From NCBI GenBank assembly GCA_944474755.1, contig OX104123.1, forward strand, positions 16,062,275 through 16,126,274: a stretch of 64,000 nt of DNA, written 5' to 3'. Shown here piece after piece: positions 32,425 through 45,010 of the stretch. Origin of the DNA: Limnoperna fortunei. Taxonomy: Eukaryota > Mollusca > Bivalvia > Mytilida > Modiolidae. Position 1 is the first letter of the stretch. The number at the start of each line of letters is the position of its first letter. The position numbers and the translations under genes are program-made. Below the pieces are notes generated by a model. That model was not told the origin of the DNA. It ran no database searches and worked only from the letters and a program-made list of their open reading frames with translations.

Positions 32425-32558
32425 GTTCTCATATCACGGATGTCCCAAAAGTTATTTTGGATGCTGTTAAAGTCGTTCCTGAGGGTACAGATATTGCGAA
32501 AATACCCTGTTTTGCAGTAGGCATTCCTTCGCCTACAATAACGTGGAATGCAGTGAAC
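32425..32558 (+). CDS. Exon: Ig domain 1, first half
   Basis: 134 bases, phase 1 to 0, with acceptor TTCTTTTCAG and donor GTAAGT. Encodes the A to C strands: VPEGTDIAKIPCFAVG, then PSPTITWNAVN, giving the first Cys and the core Trp. Completed by 38069-38210 across a 5.5-kb intron. Confidence 0.85.
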
Positions 32559-33117
32559 GTAAGTCTGTTATCTGTGCTCATATGAATTTTAACCTACATT
32601 TATAAACACAAAATTGTCACTTCTCTCTTATAAAATTTAAACATTGAACTATATACAAACCATCGATTAAAAGTTTAAGTAAAAGCAATATTTTAACTAT
32701 GGACCTAGATATCACCATGAAGTCTCGTACATGCACCTTGATATATAATAAAATATTATACAATAATACAGATACATAAAAGCGATTGGTTGGATGATTG
32801 CTTAAGTCCAGCAGGTATTATTTCAGTTATTTTATGGACAAAAACAAGTTATCAAAATTAAAGATCAACTGTTCGGTTGAACATTTGAGGGTCTTTCCAC
32901 ATTAATTTTAATTTGTATTACATGATGACATTTAAAATAATCATCTTTTTGCAAAATGTTATAACTTTGCTATAAGTATTTAAAAAAAATATTTTGTATT
33001 ATTTACCACAGATTGGCATTCTAAGAGAGATTACTCTTATAAAAGTATTATACAACTTTTCACGCCATGTCTTAATTTACTCGAAATTATTAATAGAACA
33101 TTTTAGGACGAAAATAA

Positions 33118-33222
33118 TTTCAATATTTTAAAAAAAGCAAAGGTCAAAAACTAGTACGTGACCTTGACCCATACAAGTTTTCAAGGTCAAAGTGCATGAG
33201 TGTCTATGGTGAAGACCCCATA
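33118..33222. repeat. Left boundary repeat of the satellite (GACCTTGACC block)
   Basis: GTGACCTTGACCCATACAAG, AAGGTCAAAG and GAAGACCCCATACCTCTATC recur after the array at about 37135-37225 in the same order, so the satellite seems to have expanded within or between copies of an older dispersed repeat. Confidence 0.65.
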
Positions 33223-36200
33223 CCTCTATCATTACTAGTTAATGAGTAACATGTACAAAATCAATAAGTTGCATATATAATGGGAGATAACTCCTATAAA
33301 ATGAAGTCAAGTCCTTTCCCTGTAAATGTAACATAGTTGCTCCTTTAAGAGATCAACATTTTGCACTCTTATGTTTCCCTCTATCATTAATAGTTAATGA
33401 GTAACATGTGAAAAACCAATCAGTTACATATATGATGGGAGATAACTCCTATAAAATGAGTCAAATCTTTTACATGTAAATGTAACAAAGTTGCTCCTTT
33501 AAGAGGTCAACATTTTGCACTCTTTAGTTTCCCTTCATCATTAACAGTGAATGAGTAACATGTAAAAAACCAATAAGTTACATATATAATGGGAGATAAC
33601 TCCTATAAAATGAAGTCAAATCCTTTCCATGCAAATGTAACAAAGTTGCTCCTTTAAGAGATCAACATTTTGCACTCTTATGTTTCCCTCTACCATTAAT
33701 AGTTAATGAGTACCATGTGCAAAACCAATAATTAACATATATAATGGGAGATAACTCCTATAAAATGAAGTCAAATCCTTTCCCTGTAATGTAAAAAAGT
33801 TGCTCCTTTAAGAGATCAACATTTCGCGCTCTTATGTTTCCCTCTATCATTTATAGTTATTGAGTAACATGTGAAAAACCAATCAGTTACATATATAATG
33901 GGAGATAACTCCTATAAAATGAAGTAAAATCCTTTTCCTGTTAATGTAACAAAGTTGCTCCTTTAAGAGACCAACATTTTGCACTCTTTAGTTTTCCTTT
34001 ATCATTAATAGTTAATGAGTAACATGTACAAAATCAATAAGTTGCATATATAATGGGAGATAACTCCTATAAAATGAAGTCAATTCCTTTCCCTGTAAAA
34101 GTAACATAGTTGCTCCTTTAAGAGATCAACATTTTGCACTCTTATGTTTCCCTCTATCATTTATAGTTATTGAGTAACATGTGAAAAACCAATCAGTTAC
34201 ATATATAATGGGAGATAACTCCTATAAAATGAAGTAAAATCCTTTCCCTGTAAATGTGACAAAGTTGCTCCTTTAAGAGACCAACATTTTGCACTCTTTA
34301 GTTTCCCTTTATCAATAATAGTTAATGAGTAACATGTAAAAAACCAATAAGTTACATATATAATGGGAGATAACTCCTATAAAATGAAGTCAAATCCTTT
34401 ACATGTAAATGTAACAAGGTTGCTCCTTTAAGAGGTCAACATTTTGCACTCTTAAGTTTCCCTTCATCATTAACAGTGAATGAGTACCATGTGAAAAACC
34501 AATAAGTTACATATATAATGGGAGATAACGCCTATAAAATGCAGTCAAATTCTTTTCCTGTTAATATAACAAAGTTGCTCCTTTAAGAGACCAACATTTT
34601 GCACTCTTTACTTTCCCTCTATCATTTATAGTTAATGAGTAACATGTACAAAATCAATAAGTTGCATATATAATGGGAGATAACTCCTATAAAATGAAGT
34701 CAAATCCTTTCCCTGTCAAAGAAACATAGTTGCTCCTTTAAGAGATCAACATTTTGCACTCTTATGTTTCCCTCTATCATTAATAGTTAATGAGTACCAT
34801 GTGAAAAACCAATAATTTACGTATATAATGGGAGATAACTCCTATAAAATGAAGTCAAATCCTTTCCCTGTAAATGTAACAAAGTTGCTCCTATAAGAGA
34901 TCAACATTTCGCGCTCTTATGTTTCCCTCTATCATTTATAGTTATTGAGTAACATGTGAAAAACCAATCAGTTACATATATAATGGGAGATAACTCCTAT
35001 AAAATGAAGTCAAATCCTTTCCCTGTAAATGTAACAAAGTTGATCCTTTAAGAGACCAACATTTTGCACTCTTTAGTTTCCCTTTATCAATAATAGTTAC
35101 TGAGTAACATAATAAGTTACATATATAATGGGAGATAACTCCTATAAAATGACTTCAAATCCTTTTTCTCTAAATGTGACAAGGTTGCTCCTTTAAAAGA
35201 TCAACATTTTGCACTCTTTGGTGTCCATCTATCATTAATAGTTAATGAGTTACATGTGTAAAACCAATAAGTTGCATATATAATGGGAGATAACTCCTAT
35301 AAGATGACTTCAAATCCTTATTCTGTAAATATGACAAAGTTGCTCCTTTAAAGATCAACATTTTGCACTCTTTCGTTTCCCTGTATTATTAATAGTTAAT
35401 GAGTTACATGTGAAAAACCAATAAGTTACATATATAATGGGAGAAAACTCCTATAAAATGAAGTCAAATCATTTCCATGTAAAGGTAACAAAGTTGCTCC
35501 TTTAAGAGGTCAACATTTTGCACTCTTTAGTTTTCCTCTATCATTAATAGTTAATAAGTACTATGTGAAAAACAAATCAGTTACATATATAATGGGAGAT
35601 AACTCCTATAAAATGAAGTCAAATCCTTTACTTGTAAATGTAACAAAGTTGCTCCTCTAAGAGATTAACATTTCGCACTCTTTCGTTTCCCTCTATCATT
35701 AATAGTTAATGAGTACCATGTGAAAAACCAATCAGTTACATATGTAATGGGAGATAACTCCTATAAAATGAAGTCAAATCCTTTCCTTGAAAATGTAACA
35801 AAGTTGCTCCTTTAAGAGATCAACACTTTGCACTCTGTAGTTCCCCTCTATCATTAATAGTTAATGAGAACCACGTGAAAACCAATCAGTTACATATATA
35901 ATGGGAGAAAACTTCTATAAAATGAAGTCATATTCGTTAACTGGAAATGTAGAAAAGTTGCTCATTTAGAAGACCAACATTTTGCACTCTTTAGTTTCCC
36001 TTTATCATTAATAGTTAATGAGTGACTTGTAAAAAACCAATAAGTTACAGATATAATGGGAGATAACTCCTATAAAATGATGTCAAATCCTTTCTCTGTA
36101 AAGGTAACAAAGTTGCTCCGTTAAGAGATCAACATTTTGCACTCTTTACTTTCCCTCTATCATTTATAGTTAATGAGTACTATGTGAAAAACCAATAAGT

Positions 36201-37060
36201 TACATATATAATGGGAGATAACTCCTATAAAATGAAGTCAAATCCTTTCCCTGTAAATATAACAAAGTTGCTCCTTTAAGAGATCAACATTTCGCACTCT
36301 TTAGTTTCCCTCTATCGTTAATAGTTAATGAGTACCATGTGAAAAACCAATCAGTTACAAATTATAATGGTAGATAACTCCTATAAGATGACTTCAAATC
36401 CTAATCTTGTAAATGTGACAAAGTTGCTCCTTTGAGATATCAACATTTTGCACTCGTTCGTTTCCCTTTATCATTAATAGTTAATGAGTAACATGTAAAA
36501 AACCAATAAGTTACATATATAATGGGAGATAACTCGTATAAAATGAAGTCAAATCCTTTACCTGTAAATGTAACAAAGTTGCTCCTTTAAGAGACCAACA
36601 TTTTGCACTCTTTCGTTTCCCTTTATCATTAATAGTTAATGAGTAACATGTAAAAAACCAATAAGTTACATATATAATGGGAGATAACTCGTATAAAATG
36701 AAGTCAAATCCTTTACCTGTAAATGTAACAAAGTTGCTCCTTTAAGAGACCAACATTTTGCACTCTTTCGTTTCCCTTTATCATTAATAGTTAATGGGTA
36801 ACATGTAAAAAACCAATAAGTTACATATATAATGGGAGATAAATCCTATAAAATGAAGTCAAATTCTTTCCCTATAAATGTAACAAAGTTACTCCTTGAA
36901 GAGACCAACATTTTGCACTCTTTCGTTTCCCTCTATCATTAATAGTTAATGAGTACCATGTGAAAAACCAATCAGTTACATATATAATGGGAGATAACTC
37001 CTATAAATTGAAGTCAAATTACTTCCTTCCAAATGTGACAAAGTTGCGCCTTACTAAGAC
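33223..37060. repeat. 154-bp satellite, about 25 tandem copies, inside an intron
   Basis: GGGAGATAACTCCTATAAAA recurs at 33282, 33437, 33591, 33745, 33900 and so on to 36989, a 154-155-bp period. Each unit also holds AAGTTGCTCCTTTAAGAG, CAACATTTTGCACTCTT and ATTAATAGTTAATGAGTA. Two consecutive units at about 36475-36785 share the private change ATAACTCGTATAAAATG and are nearly identical, so there was recent local duplication. A two-unit step with TTATAGTTATTGAG (33850 and 34160) hints at higher-order structure. Confidence 0.93.
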
Positions 37061-37450
37061 GAATATTTTACCCTCAATAAGTGTTTATCTATCTTTTACC
37101 GTTTCAAAGGAGTAGCGGACACAAGCAAATGTCAAAATTTAGAACGTGACCTTGACCTTTGACCTTGTGTCCATTTTCAAGGTCAAAGGTCATGATGGTC
37201 TAAAGTGAAGACCCCAGGCCTCTATCTCTTTTAGCTGCTGAGATTTGTTTGAATATCACTTACTACTTTTATTTAAAGGGAGATAACTCCTATAACATTC
37301 GTCAGAACCCTTCAATCAATCTGTCCCAAAGTTGCGCAAGGATATAGGACACATTTTGGTAAAGGTTTGGTATTGCTATCTTTTTTGGTTAAGGAGGAGT
37401 AGCAGGAACAAGCTTTTTAGTAAAAGGGGAGATAACTCCGTAGAGAAAAA
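37061..37450. repeat. Right boundary repeat and diverged terminal unit
   Basis: Contains the GACCTTGACC block, GAAGACCCCAGGCCTCTATC, then a diverged satellite unit (AAAGGGAGATAACTCCTATA, CCAAAGTTGCGC). A further GGGGAGATAACTCC occurs at 37425. Confidence 0.65.
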
Positions 37451-37576
37451 GGGTGCGGTCAGTCAGGGTGAACTGCGAAAGCGCAATGGGTAACCGACAT
37501 CATATATAAAATATTAAAGCGACATGTCGCGAAGTGAAAAAACCAGACATCGAAATAAGTTGGCGGAAGAAAAGAG

Positions 37577-37605
37577 AAAATAATAATAATAATAATAATA
37601 ATAAT
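37577..37605. repeat. (AAT)n microsatellite
   Basis: About nine AAT triplets in the large intron. A small inverted repeat, TAGGTCTTTCCAC...GTGGAAAGACCTA, lies just after it at 37620-37651. Confidence 0.8.
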
Positions 37606-37959
37606 CAGAACAATAACTATAGGTCTTTCCACAGAAAGGTGGAAAGACCTAAATATAGATGATCCATAGAGCATATTGTTAAAGCCACTGGAAAAGCATG
37701 AGGTATTGGTTGGAGCGGAAAATTATTTTTTAATAGGTTACATCGAGCCTATTATTATCTTCAAAAGAGGTCGTTATCGTGCCAGGAGCGTGGAAGTATC
37801 TAAACACGTACCCACTGTGGTCCGCAGTCATGCTTTTTATAATATCCATTACCCGACAACCTTAACGAGATCGCATTCTGGGAACCGATGGACAGCTCAG
37901 TGAACCCAAACACTATGGTTGAAGAAAATCAAGTTAGAAAATATTGGATTTAATGGTTG

Positions 37960-38040
37960 TGTATGGTCATGCGCTGGAGCAAAATTTCAGCTATATTTAG
38001 GGCGGGAAGAAGTAAACAAACAGAAAAATTATTTTTATTA
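37960..38040 (-). repeat. LINE-tail fragment, reverse orientation
   Basis: TTTCAGCTATATTTAGGGCG followed by GAAGAAGTAAACAAACAG is the reverse complement of the tail motif CGTCCTGAATATAGCTGAAA. It ends about 30 bases before an Ig exon. Confidence 0.55.
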
Positions 38041-38068
38041 ACATACACCTGGTTTGTTTCTGTTACAG

Positions 38069-38210
38069 GACACGTTTCAACGAAATGTTAAACAACTAGC
38101 ACATTACTTAGTTATGGAAAACGTTACAGTAAATGATACCGGATATTACACATGCACTGCAAATAACTCAGTGGGTAGTGATGTAAAGGTTATACATATA
38201 ACAATCCAAG
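38069..38210 (+). CDS. Exon: Ig domain 1, second half
   Basis: 142 bases, phase 0 to 1, with acceptor TTTCTGTTACAG and donor G|GTTAGT. Encodes LVMENVTVNDTGYYTCTANN: the Asp-x-Gly-x-Tyr-x-Cys signature and the second Cys, then G-strand residues (SDVKVIHITIQ). Confidence 0.88.
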
Positions 38211-38254
38211 GTTAGTACAACTTCTAAATTATACTGATGAAGTATAGATTTACT

Positions 38255-38420
38255 TTATGTTTGATCAACATCCAGCTAGCAATATTAAAGTTATATTTAG
38301 GACGAGAACAAGTTAACACATGACGGGGAAAGGAACGGGCAAACGGCAACAATTTTAACTGTCACTTAAAAAATATGGAGAAATTGATTGCTCAGAGAAA
38401 AGAGGTCATGATCACGAAAG
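38255..38420 (-). repeat. LINE-tail fragment, reverse orientation
   Basis: CATCCAGCTAGCAATATTAA then TTATATTTAGGACGAGAACA, an inverted relative of the tail family in the next intron. Confidence 0.5.
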
Positions 38421-38864
38421 AAGTTAAGAAACGCGCATAACATCTAATCATTCAATCAAAAGAGGTAAAATGAATAATTAGAAAAACATAGCATAGTTAG
38501 GCATCATTTGTTTCATTGACTAAGTCCTTTTGGTAAGCCCATTAGGGGAATAGAATTTTAGCTCTGTAAAATACGATATAATTGCAAAATCAGCAGATAA
38601 ACGAGATGCACCAGTGTTGAATAAATTTTGAACACTGGGAGCCGTCATCATGGGATTTCTTTAATATTTAAATAATATATTACATTACATATTTTATTGT
38701 CTAGCAAAATAGACTGTTTGTTGTCATTTGCTGCAAACAAAATATTATTTATTTATTTTGTAACTATTGCATGCGTGTCGTTTTTATATTGCGATAAAGT
38801 CATCAAAAATGTATCTTTATAACGTATCTTTGCTCCGTTGTTTTTTAATGCGTTCATCTTTCAG

Positions 38865-39001
38865 CACAGCAATCTTTGAAAGATGTCGTTCCTGTAATTT
38901 ACGCACCATCATATTTAGATGTTGCCTACTACACAGATGCTAGGTTATGGTGTAACGTTACAGGCTACCCAGTTCCCTTAATTAGTTGGATGTTTAAAAA
39001 T
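38865..39001 (+). CDS. Exon: Ig domain 2, first half
   Basis: 137 bases, phase 1 to 0, with acceptor ATCTTTCAG and donor GTAAGA. Encodes LDVAYYTDARLWCNVTGYPV, then PLISWMFKN, with the first Cys and core Trp. NVT is a possible N-glycosylation site. Confidence 0.85.
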
Positions 39002-39608
39002 GTAAGAAATGCAATGTATCTAAGTTTTAATTTCCCTAAAAAACTATAGATTCACATGAGGTTATGTTTAATAATTTATAGGATGACTGATCGCCAAAGT
39101 CAATTTTCCACAAAGTCTATTTGTCATCGGATAAACACAGTAAACATATAATCGCACTTAAGATATATTTCAAATAAAATTTTACTTTTAAGGAATGTTA
39201 ATTGATCAGATACTCAAGAGCCTTTATTTACTATCCTCATTTTCTTGATGGAAGGTATGAGCTTAACGAAATGCTACCAACACCAGGGGTTCACGGTTGG
39301 AACGTTGAAGGCATTACTTAGAAAATTTTAAATCATGACTTGGTTGATCGTCACGAAATATCTGTGTCACAAATGACGATTAATGTTTCGCTTGTAACAA
39401 GTTTTACGTCTTTTCTTGATTACTCTATATTTGCACTTGGACATACCAACGGTTTTTAGCGGAGTTCGCTGCACTTAGTTCATTGATTTTTGTGTTTTGC
39501 GCTACTATTTATTTTGGTTTGTTCTATTTTGTATAACCATGCTTTTGACGTATTCTCTAATGATTACTTCTCGGTATCTCCAATTAAATTTTATTTTACT
39601 TTAATAAG

Positions 39609-39741
39609 CATACATTGTTGTCAACATCGGATACACTCGTAATACGCAGAGTGACAACGTCTTCTGTAGGACAGTACACTTGTATTGCAACAAATGAAGC
39701 TGGAACTAGTACAGCAAACATCTTTCTGAATGTAACATACG
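39609..39741 (+). CDS. Exon: Ig domain 2, second half
   Basis: 133 bases, phase 0 to 1. The acceptor is TTTAATAAG (AAG rather than CAG, weaker), and the donor is G|GTAATC. Encodes TLVIRRVTTSSVGQYTCIAT and NEAGTSTANIFLNVTY: the F-strand Tyr-x-Cys and the Asn-Glu-Ala-Gly turn. Confidence 0.85.
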
Positions 39742-40150
39742 GTAATCAATACATTTACAACATTACTCAACTACATTCTTCTTATTATGATTGTACTGCT
39801 TATTTACTATATTAAAACATTACTCTGTATTCCCAAAACCAAATAGACAAAAGATATAATGTCTCATAATTTTAAAAATAACCTCTCAGAAAGATAAGGC
39901 GGAAATTAACTCTTAAATCTAATGTTTGAAGTTTAAACAAAGGCAGGACCAAGTCTTCTAACGATAAATAACCTATATTATAAAATTCTTTCGAAGTAGT
40001 GCAAAAGTAATTACCTGGTAGGTTTAAAACTACTCATTGATCTTTTCATTAAATTCCTTCATCTCGCAACAATGATGTCTTCTTTTTTGCGCCTTCATTG
40101 TTAATTCAATGATATTGTTCATCAATTATATTTCACATAATTTATTTTAG

Positions 40151-40269
40151 ACCCTGCGAAAATCATAACAGCTCCTTTATCAGTCGTTCTCTTAGCAGGA
40201 CAGTCGCACGTTTTTACATGCAACGCTACAGGACATCCTACACCGATAATAACCTGGCATTTTACTTCG
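40151..40269 (+). CDS. Exon: Ig domain 3, first half
   Basis: 119 bases, phase 1 to 0, with acceptor TTTATTTTAG and donor GTAAAG. Encodes SVVLLAGQSHVFTCNATG, then HPTPIITWHFTS, with Cys and Trp. Confidence 0.85.
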
Positions 40270-41584
40270 GTAAAGTTACTTTTTTAAATATATAATAAGA
40301 GTACTAATGACTGCACAAAACATGCCAAAACAATAAGATTTTAAGTCTGAAGAAAGACATGAAGCATTATGGTTTACAAAAATAAATTATTATCTTTTAA
40401 TTTTTATAACATCTAATGGGGAAAACGACGAAAAAGACAATGGCTCACAAAATACTAAAAGACTAAAAACAAAAGAATACTCAAGGCTTTGTAAGAACTA
40501 GGAGTAAAGCCTGCATTTTTAACCTGCTGTTTTTTGTCTTACAGTAGAAGACGATTGATGCGTAAATATTTCGTGCTTCAAACACTCGTTTTACTCGTAT
40601 GTCATATACATGGACGAAAATATTACTTTATATATTTATACATCCTCAACTGGAATGATAATTTTAAAATTATTGATGGATTCAATAGAGAACTGTGCCA
40701 GAAAATAACCTTAATTCATCATTTGGAATTATAATTTTAAATTATTGATGGATTCAATAGAGGACTATGCCAGAACATGGACAAAGCAACAGGACCAGGA
40801 GGTTGATACCTTGTCCGAGTGGGTAAAGGCCTTGAGGTCACTGATTCGTATAAGAATAAGTCGTTTAAGAAGATCTATGAATACTAAAGCATCATTAATC
40901 TTCAGAAATCTTGATGCTCCTTAAACTTTGTCCAACATTCATAACAAATATGTTGATGTGCCAGCAGAAAAGACCCCTAACAACATTATTTTTATCTGCA
41001 AAAACATTACATAGAGTGTTTAATTTATGAGTTAGGCATGGGCAGTTCACTTGGCAATCCTACTTAAACATTCACTGTCCCTTGGCCTTTGGCTAATGTT
41101 GTTCGGTCTGTTTTCTTTGCTATTTTCTTATCGTTTGTAGTTTTTACTAAAAATGTTTTTAATAATTAACATGAACAGACTTGACATGAACTATTCGTAA
41201 TAAAAAAGTTATTATACTGATGTTCTTCATTTCCACCAATTTATCTACATATTATGATGTCGTTTTTATTAAAATATATAAATTTTATATAAAATTGAAC
41301 AAAGGAATAAATTTGGACATGCTTATTAATTATATCTCACTTTCAAACGAAAGGAGATATTTTGTTTAAAACTTACTGTTCGTTTTTGTTCCACCTTGTC
41401 ATGTAGCTTTTTTGTCCTAATCCGGATATTTTAGACATGTAAGTTACTACCATAATATCACGGCAAGTCGCGAATAAAGATGACCCCCGTATGACCTTGA
41501 CCTTTAAACTGAAAACAAAATCTGTTATTTTTATGTAGAAAACATATCCGGCGTGGTTCTTTTCTTTTTTGACATAGGCCTTAT

Positions 41585-41815
41585 TTTGAGATATTGACCT
41601 TCTGTTGATCACGTGCCGGTCAACACGGCAGGTTGCTGGCTCTAATCTCAATTCTGGCAAGGTGCACTCGCCTCACTCGAAGAAGAATTGCCAGTTTTCC
41701 TTACTAAAGGTCTGGGGTTTTGCTTTTTTGCGGATACTCCTCCCACCGGACACCACAATATAGCTAGAATGTTGTCGAAAATGGAATTAAACGCTTTTGA
41801 AAAAAATTGTTATCT
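41585..41815 (+). repeat. Degenerate SINE in the last large intron
   Basis: TTGATCACGTG, AATTGCCAGTTTTCCTTACT, CCGGACACCACAATATAGCT and GGAATTAAACGC follow the order of the SINE at 46.7 kb with heavy divergence. Confidence 0.6.
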
Positions 41816-42307
41816 TTGAATTGAAACGAAGCCGTTTAGTCTTTTCACCTTGGTTTAGACACTTGGTAAGTAGGTAGTCTTCCGTTAATCGATGTGTTGC
41901 AAACTAAAGTGGTTGACCTTGAACGAACTTTGATAAATCTTCAAGGTTAAATTTCCAGAATTTTGTTTTAAATCTATGCCTTAGGATATTAGATATGTAC
42001 GTTAGTCTTCATAAGGCATGGTGAACTTTATCTTGAGCTTCAAGCACAAATTTCAATTTTTTCTCCTTTACAAAAGCCTAAGGTTTTCGGCATGTAAATT
42101 GGGCCCCGTATTGACTAAAGATGGTCACTATAAAAGGATGTGGTCTATTATCAACATAAATTACTTTTGACGTAATAATATATGTATGTAGTGAGCTAAA
42201 ACAATAATAGTTGTTTTCTTCGTACTTGTGCTGATATTATAAAGTGTTTTGTGCAAACATGTATGATTTAACAACTAATGTTGACTATCTTACTTGCGAT
42301 ATTTCAG

Positions 42308-42461
42308 TTTCTGCACCATTCATTTCATATGCCAACTAATGAAGAGCTTGAAAATGGCAGAATACTTAAAATAATCAATACACAAGAATCTGGATTGCTT
42401 ACGTGTACAGCTGTCAACGAGTTCGGATTAGAAAAAGCATCGGCCACTATTATTGTAGAGC
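42308..42461 (+). CDS. Exon: Ig domain 3, second half
   Basis: 154 bases, phase 0 to 1, with acceptor GATATTTCAG and donor C|GTAGTA. Encodes NGRILKIINTQESGLLTCTA, then VNEFGLEKASATIIVE. The usual Tyr two before the second Cys is Leu (GLLTC), a mild departure from the Ig consensus. Confidence 0.82.
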
Positions 42462-43425
42462 GTAGTATGTTAATTTATTGTTTTTTTAGTTTTAACATAT
42501 CCTGATTTAACAATCAAAAATCCAATATTTACCAATTTCGTATGACACTAAACTGCAAGAGTTCGCAGAATGCCCAGGACGACCCCAGATGGCGGATAAG
42601 GAATTGCCTCTGTTTGGGCCCTTGTTATGTTGTAATACGTAATCCTGACCGTGGGCCATAGTGAGAACGTTTTTAAAGAGTGCTTTGCTCGATGTAATAT
42701 AAAGATCACTCTTTCGATGTCTATAAGAGAAGGATCGCTGTATCCGTTCATGTAACTTCATCCATTCTTTTCCAAATTAAGCGAGTTATATAAATATTAT
42801 TTTTAACATACCGCAATGAGTCGTTTGAAATATGGAGCTGGTCCATCCACAGTAATACCAACAATTGTCTTCAGCTTCCAACAGCTAGTCTCCACAAATT
42901 TTATTTAATGAATGATTAAATGTTTGTTTACCGTCTAGTGAGAACTAATTTAGCTATTAAGGACAATTTTATAATAAATATTTTGACTGGAGAATGGGGG
43001 AAACGTAAGAACAATTTTCTCTGCCACTGGAAAAGTTTGTAGTATCTTGAAGAGCAAGATCTAGCATTTTGTAGGAGCTTCAATACGAGCATGGAACGCG
43101 GCATTTTTCAAACTTTATCTACTATTGTCTATGGTTTGAGTTTCCATAGTATAACTGGCAGCAACCCTACGGGAGTGCATCTTCTATCTGCTACCTGGCT
43201 AGTCTTTGGGTCGAGGAATGTCAAATTCACAGTCTGGTCCTAGGAAATATAATTTTGTAAAAAATTTAAATATGTTCAAGTTAGCAGTAAACAATTATTT
43301 TGAATAACTTGTGACTACATGTATTCGTATAAACCTAAAAGTCTACGTATCTTAAAAAGTGTCAATACTTCTGCTAATATAACATCATCTCATTATTAAA
43401 GATAAATATTTATATTTTTTTACAG

Positions 43426-43448
43426 ACAACCCTGCTGTTATTGGATAA
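43426..43448 (+). CDS. Terminal exon: short C-terminal tail and stop
   Basis: After a strong TTTTTTTACAG acceptor the phase-1 continuation encodes only NPAVIG (after one split codon) and TAA at 43446-43448. There is no membrane helix or GPI-like tail. Confidence 0.7.
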
Positions 43449-43467
43449 ATATGATAAATTGTCATGA

Positions 43468-43473
43468 AATAAA
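43468..43473 (+). terminator. Polyadenylation signal AATAAA
   Basis: AATAAA lies 20 bases after the stop, followed by a T-rich stretch. It is close to the stop, giving a very short 3' UTR. Confidence 0.6.
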
Positions 43474-43719
43474 TTTTTTCTGCATTCTGCTTTTCGTCAA
43501 ACTAGTTTTCAGCCATCAAACCAAGAAGCTGTCAAGAGCTTTACAAGTCTGACTGTTTTTACACGATAATAATCTATTTTGTAATATGAATCGGTAACCA
43601 GTCAACCCGTATCCACGTCATGTTTACTCACTCGTTTGGATTGAGCATGGTATTGCATTGATGCATAACGTCAATAATAATTGAAGAAGGTATATGTGTG
43701 CACCGATAGTTTATGTTGT

Positions 43720-45010
43720 GTTGTGTCTATATCCTGATTTGTAGTCGCCGCTAAATTGGTGGCACATGTTGGTCGGTATTTGTCCTAGACTAGATTTTTG
43801 CTCCAATGTTTGACATTAATATACGATCTTAATGTAGGAAAATAATATATAAAGAAAGAAACATGTATATAGTGGTCAAAGAATTTATTTTTCAAATTTT
43901 TTAAGTGCAAAAATATAATTGCAGCAGGGAAAATCATATTGTTCACAAGAGGGATAATTATATCAAAAACATGAAAATGACAATATTTGTAGAGAGACGG
44001 AAAAAAAAACAATATTAATAAACCTAGACAATTATGTTGATTAAAACTTTATTAAGTAAATGTTGTCTGAAAATATGTAAAAACAGGACGCTGTTTTAAA
44101 AAGATTAATGAATCTGTATTAAAATACCAACAATATCTATTGAAGTAACCTTTTTTATGTACTGCCCTCTCCGCTTAAACAAAGTATAGTAAACAAAATC
44201 TATTATGAATAGCATTGTCGAACAGAACACTAAGTTTAAAAACCATATTTGTTCCTTATATCTTTGTATATAAGATCTTATTTTGTTTGTTAACACAAAT
44301 ATTATAATATGTGTTTATAACAGTAAAAACAGGTAGCAATGTAAATTGTTAAAAAAGTAATGTTAAGACATTATTTAGTGACATATTACCTTATATAACG
44401 GGACTAGTTGAGAAAAGGTAAACAAGACTAATTTAGCCTTTTTGACCGGTCCAGACTCATTCAGACAATAATAAGACTAGACGATTTCAGGTCGACTTAT
44501 TCAGATTTTTCAGCCTGGTCGAGACTGATTCAGGCAAAAATGACACTTGACGAGAGAGGTTCGAGTTCAAGGCGAGACTTATTCAGTCTTTTAAGGCTGG
44601 TCGAGACTGATTCAGACCAAATGAGACTTGTCGAGACTGGTTCAAGTTCAGATCGGTACTCAGTAAGTCTTTAAGACTGGTAGAGACTCGGTTGAGTACT
44701 AAGTTAGAGTATTCAAGAGTACTTCAGATTTGTAACCAACTTTTTTAGTTTCCAGTAAAGTTACGTAAACCTTAGATTCAGACCGGGGAAGTAGTAAAAG
44801 TGAGTATAAATCAGAACACAAACTAACCTTGTCAGAATTTTCCTGTTTTGTAGTGTCTCCTTTTTAAGTAATAAATATTTAGTTTGTTTTGTGTCGTATC
44901 CTGATCTGTAGTCACCCCTATTTACGGCATTTTTTGGTGGGTATATTGCTTACCCGACTAGATTGTTGGTCAAATGTTCGAAATCGATATATACGTATGG
45001 TGACTAGTTT
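43720..45010. repeat. Two ~110-bp direct repeats flanking a minisatellite
   Basis: About 43725-43840 and 44895-45010 share TATCCTGAT.TGTAGTC, GACTAGATT and CAAATGTT-like words in the same order. Between them at 44440-44710 is a 75-83-bp minisatellite with TGGTCGAGACTGATTCAG (at 44513 and 44596; variants at 44441 and 44676). No gene was seen around it. Confidence 0.6.

Larger units (their letters stand above)
31308..43473 (+). other. 3' part of a host gene for an EGF/Ig extracellular protein
   Basis: Nine exons on the plus strand join with correct GT/AG borders and matching phases (total 1070 coding bases, a clean 357 codons including the stop when one upstream base is added). The product part is EGF, EGF, Ig, Ig, Ig, tail. 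Each EGF is a single phase 1-1 exon; each Ig is two exons split at phase 0, after the Trp strand. No transmembrane segment follows the last Ig, so the visible C-terminus looks secreted or matrix-bound, in the style of hemicentin/fibulin-like or other EGF-Ig adhesion proteins. The 5' end and signal peptide are not in view. Family name not assigned. Confidence 0.85.

Noticed and set aside
33223..37060. CRISPR-like array
   Set aside because: Units are tandem 154-bp repeats without unique spacers, in a eukaryotic intron.
40534..40734. Possible exon after a TTTTTTGTCTTACAG acceptor
   Set aside because: It lies between the two halves of Ig domain 3, which join in phase without it, and has no matching donor or Ig residues.
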